This document shows positions 17,820-19,362 of a stretch of 19,362 nt of DNA, in pieces. This DNA is from PNOJ01 sp016706845. Lineage in GTDB: Bacteria > Krumholzibacteriota > Krumholzibacteriia > LZORAL124-64-63. Below the pieces are notes generated by a model that did not search any database, had not been told where the DNA came from, and saw nothing but the letters and a program-made list of their open reading frames with translations. Location of the stretch: NCBI GenBank assembly GCA_016706845.1, contig JADJIV010000026.1, positions 1 to 19,362 of the forward strand, read 5' to 3'. The position numbers were made by a program, and so were the translations under genes. Within the stretch, counting starts at the first letter, position 1; each line of letters opens with the position of its first letter.

Positions 17820-17943
17820 AGTGGTGGTAGAGCGTCTCTCCCTTCTCGAACGGCACGCCGTTCTGCCAGTCGGCCGTGGCGATCTTCCTGCCGGGGCCAA
17901 CAGGCGAGGGAGCGCTCGCGACCGCCGAAGGCGGGGCGACCAT
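17818..17943 (-). CDS. Short coding-like stretch, possible 3' remnant of a gene
   Basis: The last 24 codons before the TGA (RKIATADWQNGVPFEKGETLYHH) have G or C in nearly every third position, as real genes of this genome do. The upstream part of the frame loses that bias and has no ribosome binding site at the ATG (17943). It may be the tail of a gene whose front half is lost or frame-shifted, or chance. I recognise no family. Confidence 0.25.
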   Translation of the reverse strand: MVAPPSAVASAPSPVGPGRKIATADWQNGVPFEKGETLYHH

Positions 17944-18156
17944 GTTATCAGGGCCGTCGGCACCATGTGCAGAAAATCTGCACGGCCAGCCCAGACCTGT
18001 TAAGAACCGCCTCACCACCGGGGCGCCGCGCTTACCGAGCGCCGGCGCGTTGATTGGCAAGACCGCTCCCGTCGGGTAGAATCGTCTACGCCCGCGAGGC
18101 TCCGCGGTGCATTGCGGCGGTGGGGCCGGTCACGATACGGGCAGGCTGGAGGTTCC
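17944..18156. promoter_or_regulatory. Intergenic region before the LRR lipoprotein gene
   Basis: Together with the preceding stretch, about 390 bases lie between the divergent genes at 17763 and 18157. Apart from the hairpin, the short coding-like stretch and the promoter listed separately, no further structure was seen. Confidence 0.4.
18055..18083 (+). promoter_or_regulatory. Sigma-70-type promoter of the LRR lipoprotein gene
   Basis: TTGGCA (18055-18060) and TAGAAT (18078-18083) are separated by exactly 17 bases, with 5 of 6 matches to each consensus element. The gene starts 73 bases further on, with GGAGG at 18148-18152 as its ribosome binding site. Confidence 0.65.
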
Positions 18157-19362
18157 ATGCCCTCGTTCCCCTCGCGAATCTCATCCCTGTCGCCGCTCTT
18201 CTGCTTGTCCCTGCTGCTCGCCTGCTCCGACGGTGCGCCCGTCGTCGAGGACGAGGACACGGACACGACCCCGCCCGACGCGATCACCGACCTGATCGCC
18301 CTGAACCCGACCTCGCAGTCGGCCACGCTGTATTGGACGGCCCCCGCCGACCGCCGCGACGACGGCACGGACGGTTCGGTCGTCGCCTACGACCTGCGGG
18401 TGGCGGACGCGACGATCACCGAAGACAACTTCGACCAGGCGCGGGCGGTGGCAGGCGTCCCGGCGCCGGCGACGCCGCAGCTGATCCAGAGCATGATCGT
18501 GACCGGACTGACGCCGGGCGCCACCTGCCACTTCTCGCTGCGGTCGTGCGATGCCGAGGGGAACTGGAGCGCCGTCTCCGACTGCCCCCACGTCGACTGC
18601 ACGGCGCCCGTGGCCGTGGAATTCCCCGACCCCGGCCTGGAGCAGGCGATCCGCGCGCACGTCCACCGGCCGGCCGGCGGGCTGACCTCGTCGGACGTGG
18701 ACACCATCCTGCACTTCGCGGCCGCGGGAGCCGGGATCGCCGACCTGTCGGGGATGCAGGCCTGCCTGTCGCTGCGGACCGCCCGCCTGGTCGACAACGA
18801 GATCGCGGGACTCGAGCCGCTGCGGTACCTGATCGAACTGCGCGGGCTCACCCTGGACGAGAACGCGGTGAGCGACCTGGAACCGCTCGCCGGCCTGCTG
18901 GACCTCCAGCAGCTCCACCTTGCCTGGAACCCGGTCACCGACCTCTCGCCGCTGGTCATGCTGCAGCAGATCCGGCAGCTGACCCTCTCGGGCACGGTCA
19001 TCGCCGACTACACGCCGCTGACCTTCCTGGGGTACCTCAACGACCTCTACCTCGGCGACATGGAGCTGCAGAACATCGACTTCCTGGTGAACCTGCGCCA
19101 GCTGCGCCTGCTCAACCTGGAGATCAACCACATCCAGTCGCTGGAGGCGCTCCGCTACCACGACATGATCGAGTCGCTCAACCTGATGCAGAACGGCGTC
19201 GTGGATCTCGCGCCGCTGGCCGGATTGACGAACCTGCGGAACCTGAACCTGGCCGGCAACCTCGTGGCCGACCTGCAGCCGCTGCTCGACAACGCGGGCC
19301 TGGGAGCGGGCGACGCCGTGGACCTCAGGAACAACCCGCTCTCGGCGCAGGCGCTGGCGGTG
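18157..19362 (+). CDS. Leucine-rich-repeat lipoprotein with fibronectin type III domain (3' end outside window)
   Basis: 402 codons are open to the window edge with no stop. The lipoprotein signal ends in LLLACS (Cys at residue 23), followed by an acidic Asp/Glu/Thr linker. A fibronectin type III-like domain (about residues 40-145) reads PPDAITDLIAL, SATLYWTAPAD, VVAYDLRVAD, LTPGATCHFSLRSCDAEGNWS. A cap (FPDPGLEQAIRAHV, LTSSDVDTILHF) typical of internalin-like LRR proteins comes next. At least eight repeats of about 22 residues follow, of the SDS22/internalin type (GIADLSGMQACLSL, AVSDLEPLAGLLDLQQLHL, PVTDLSPLVML, VVDLAPLAGLTNLRNLNLAGN). Anchored outside the cytoplasm, it probably binds a protein ligand, unknown. 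GGAGG lies 4 bases before the ATG. No frame break was found. Confidence 0.88.
   Translation, partial: MPSFPSRISSLSPLFCLSLLLACSDGAPVVEDEDTDTTPPDAITDLIALNPTSQSATLYWTAPADRRDDGTDGSVVAYDLRVADATITEDNFDQARAVAGVPAPATPQLIQSMIVTGLTPGATCHFSLRSCDAEGNWSAVSDCPHVDCTAPVAVEFPDPGLEQAIRAHVHRPAGGLTSSDVDTILHFAAAGAGIADLSGMQACLSLRTARLVDNEIAGLEPLRYLIELRGLTLDENAVSDLEPLAGLLDLQQLHLAWNPVTDLSPLVMLQQIRQLTLSGTVIADYTPLTFLGYLNDLYLGDMELQNIDFLVNLRQLRLLNLEINHIQSLEALRYHDMIESLNLMQNGVVDLAPLAGLTNLRNLNLAGNLVADLQPLLDNAGLGAGDAVDLRNNPLSAQALAV

Overview
The window is very GC-rich and consistent with a Gram-negative, FCB-type or uncultured bacterium. It carries several lipoprotein or Sec signal peptides and a C-terminal PNPFNP...TTIRYDLP motif of the FlgD-Ig/T9SS-like kind. 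Secreted proteins open with domains seen in phyla such as Eisenbacteria/Krumholzibacteria-like lineages; that placement is an inference from protein style, not from a marker gene. No rRNA, tRNA, CRISPR array or transposase was seen.

Left part (1-6720): two divergent gene clusters share one control region (about 3240-3420). Leftward runs a tightly coupled operon: CYTH/class IV adenylyl-cyclase-like protein, pirin, NAD-binding/DUF2867 protein, beta-carbonic anhydrase. All three junctions are 4-base overlaps (ATGA, GTGA, ATGA). Rightward runs a peroxide-stress operon: a PerR-type Fur-family regulator, overlapping by 4 bases with a clade-3 catalase, then a bacterioferritin/DPS-like protein, then two small envelope-type proteins (DUF948-like and YtxH-like). 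A good sigma-70-type promoter and a perfect 10+10 inverted repeat lie directly before perR, which suggests autoregulation.

Middle part (6813-11009): a small three-helix membrane protein, a multi-span GT-C-type glycosyltransferase and a TMEM175-type potassium channel on the minus strand, then uppP (undecaprenyl-diphosphate phosphatase) on the plus strand, followed by a strong hairpin.

Right part (11038-19362): a block of surface and secreted proteins. Two large minus-strand proteins combine a beta-helix start with very long glycine-rich tails and end in nearly the same peptide. Around them are two smaller proteins with FlgD-Ig-like C-termini (one apparently cut off), a plus-strand lipoprotein of unknown function behind a palindromic operator, and a leucine-rich-repeat lipoprotein that runs off the window end.

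A general caution: at least a dozen single-base frame changes interrupt otherwise conserved genes (carbonic anhydrase, DUF2867 protein, catalase, glycosyltransferase, uppP, two lipoproteins). Many are in homopolymers or CG-rich runs. They look like sequencing or assembly indels rather than true pseudogenes, so gene extents below are given across the frame changes.
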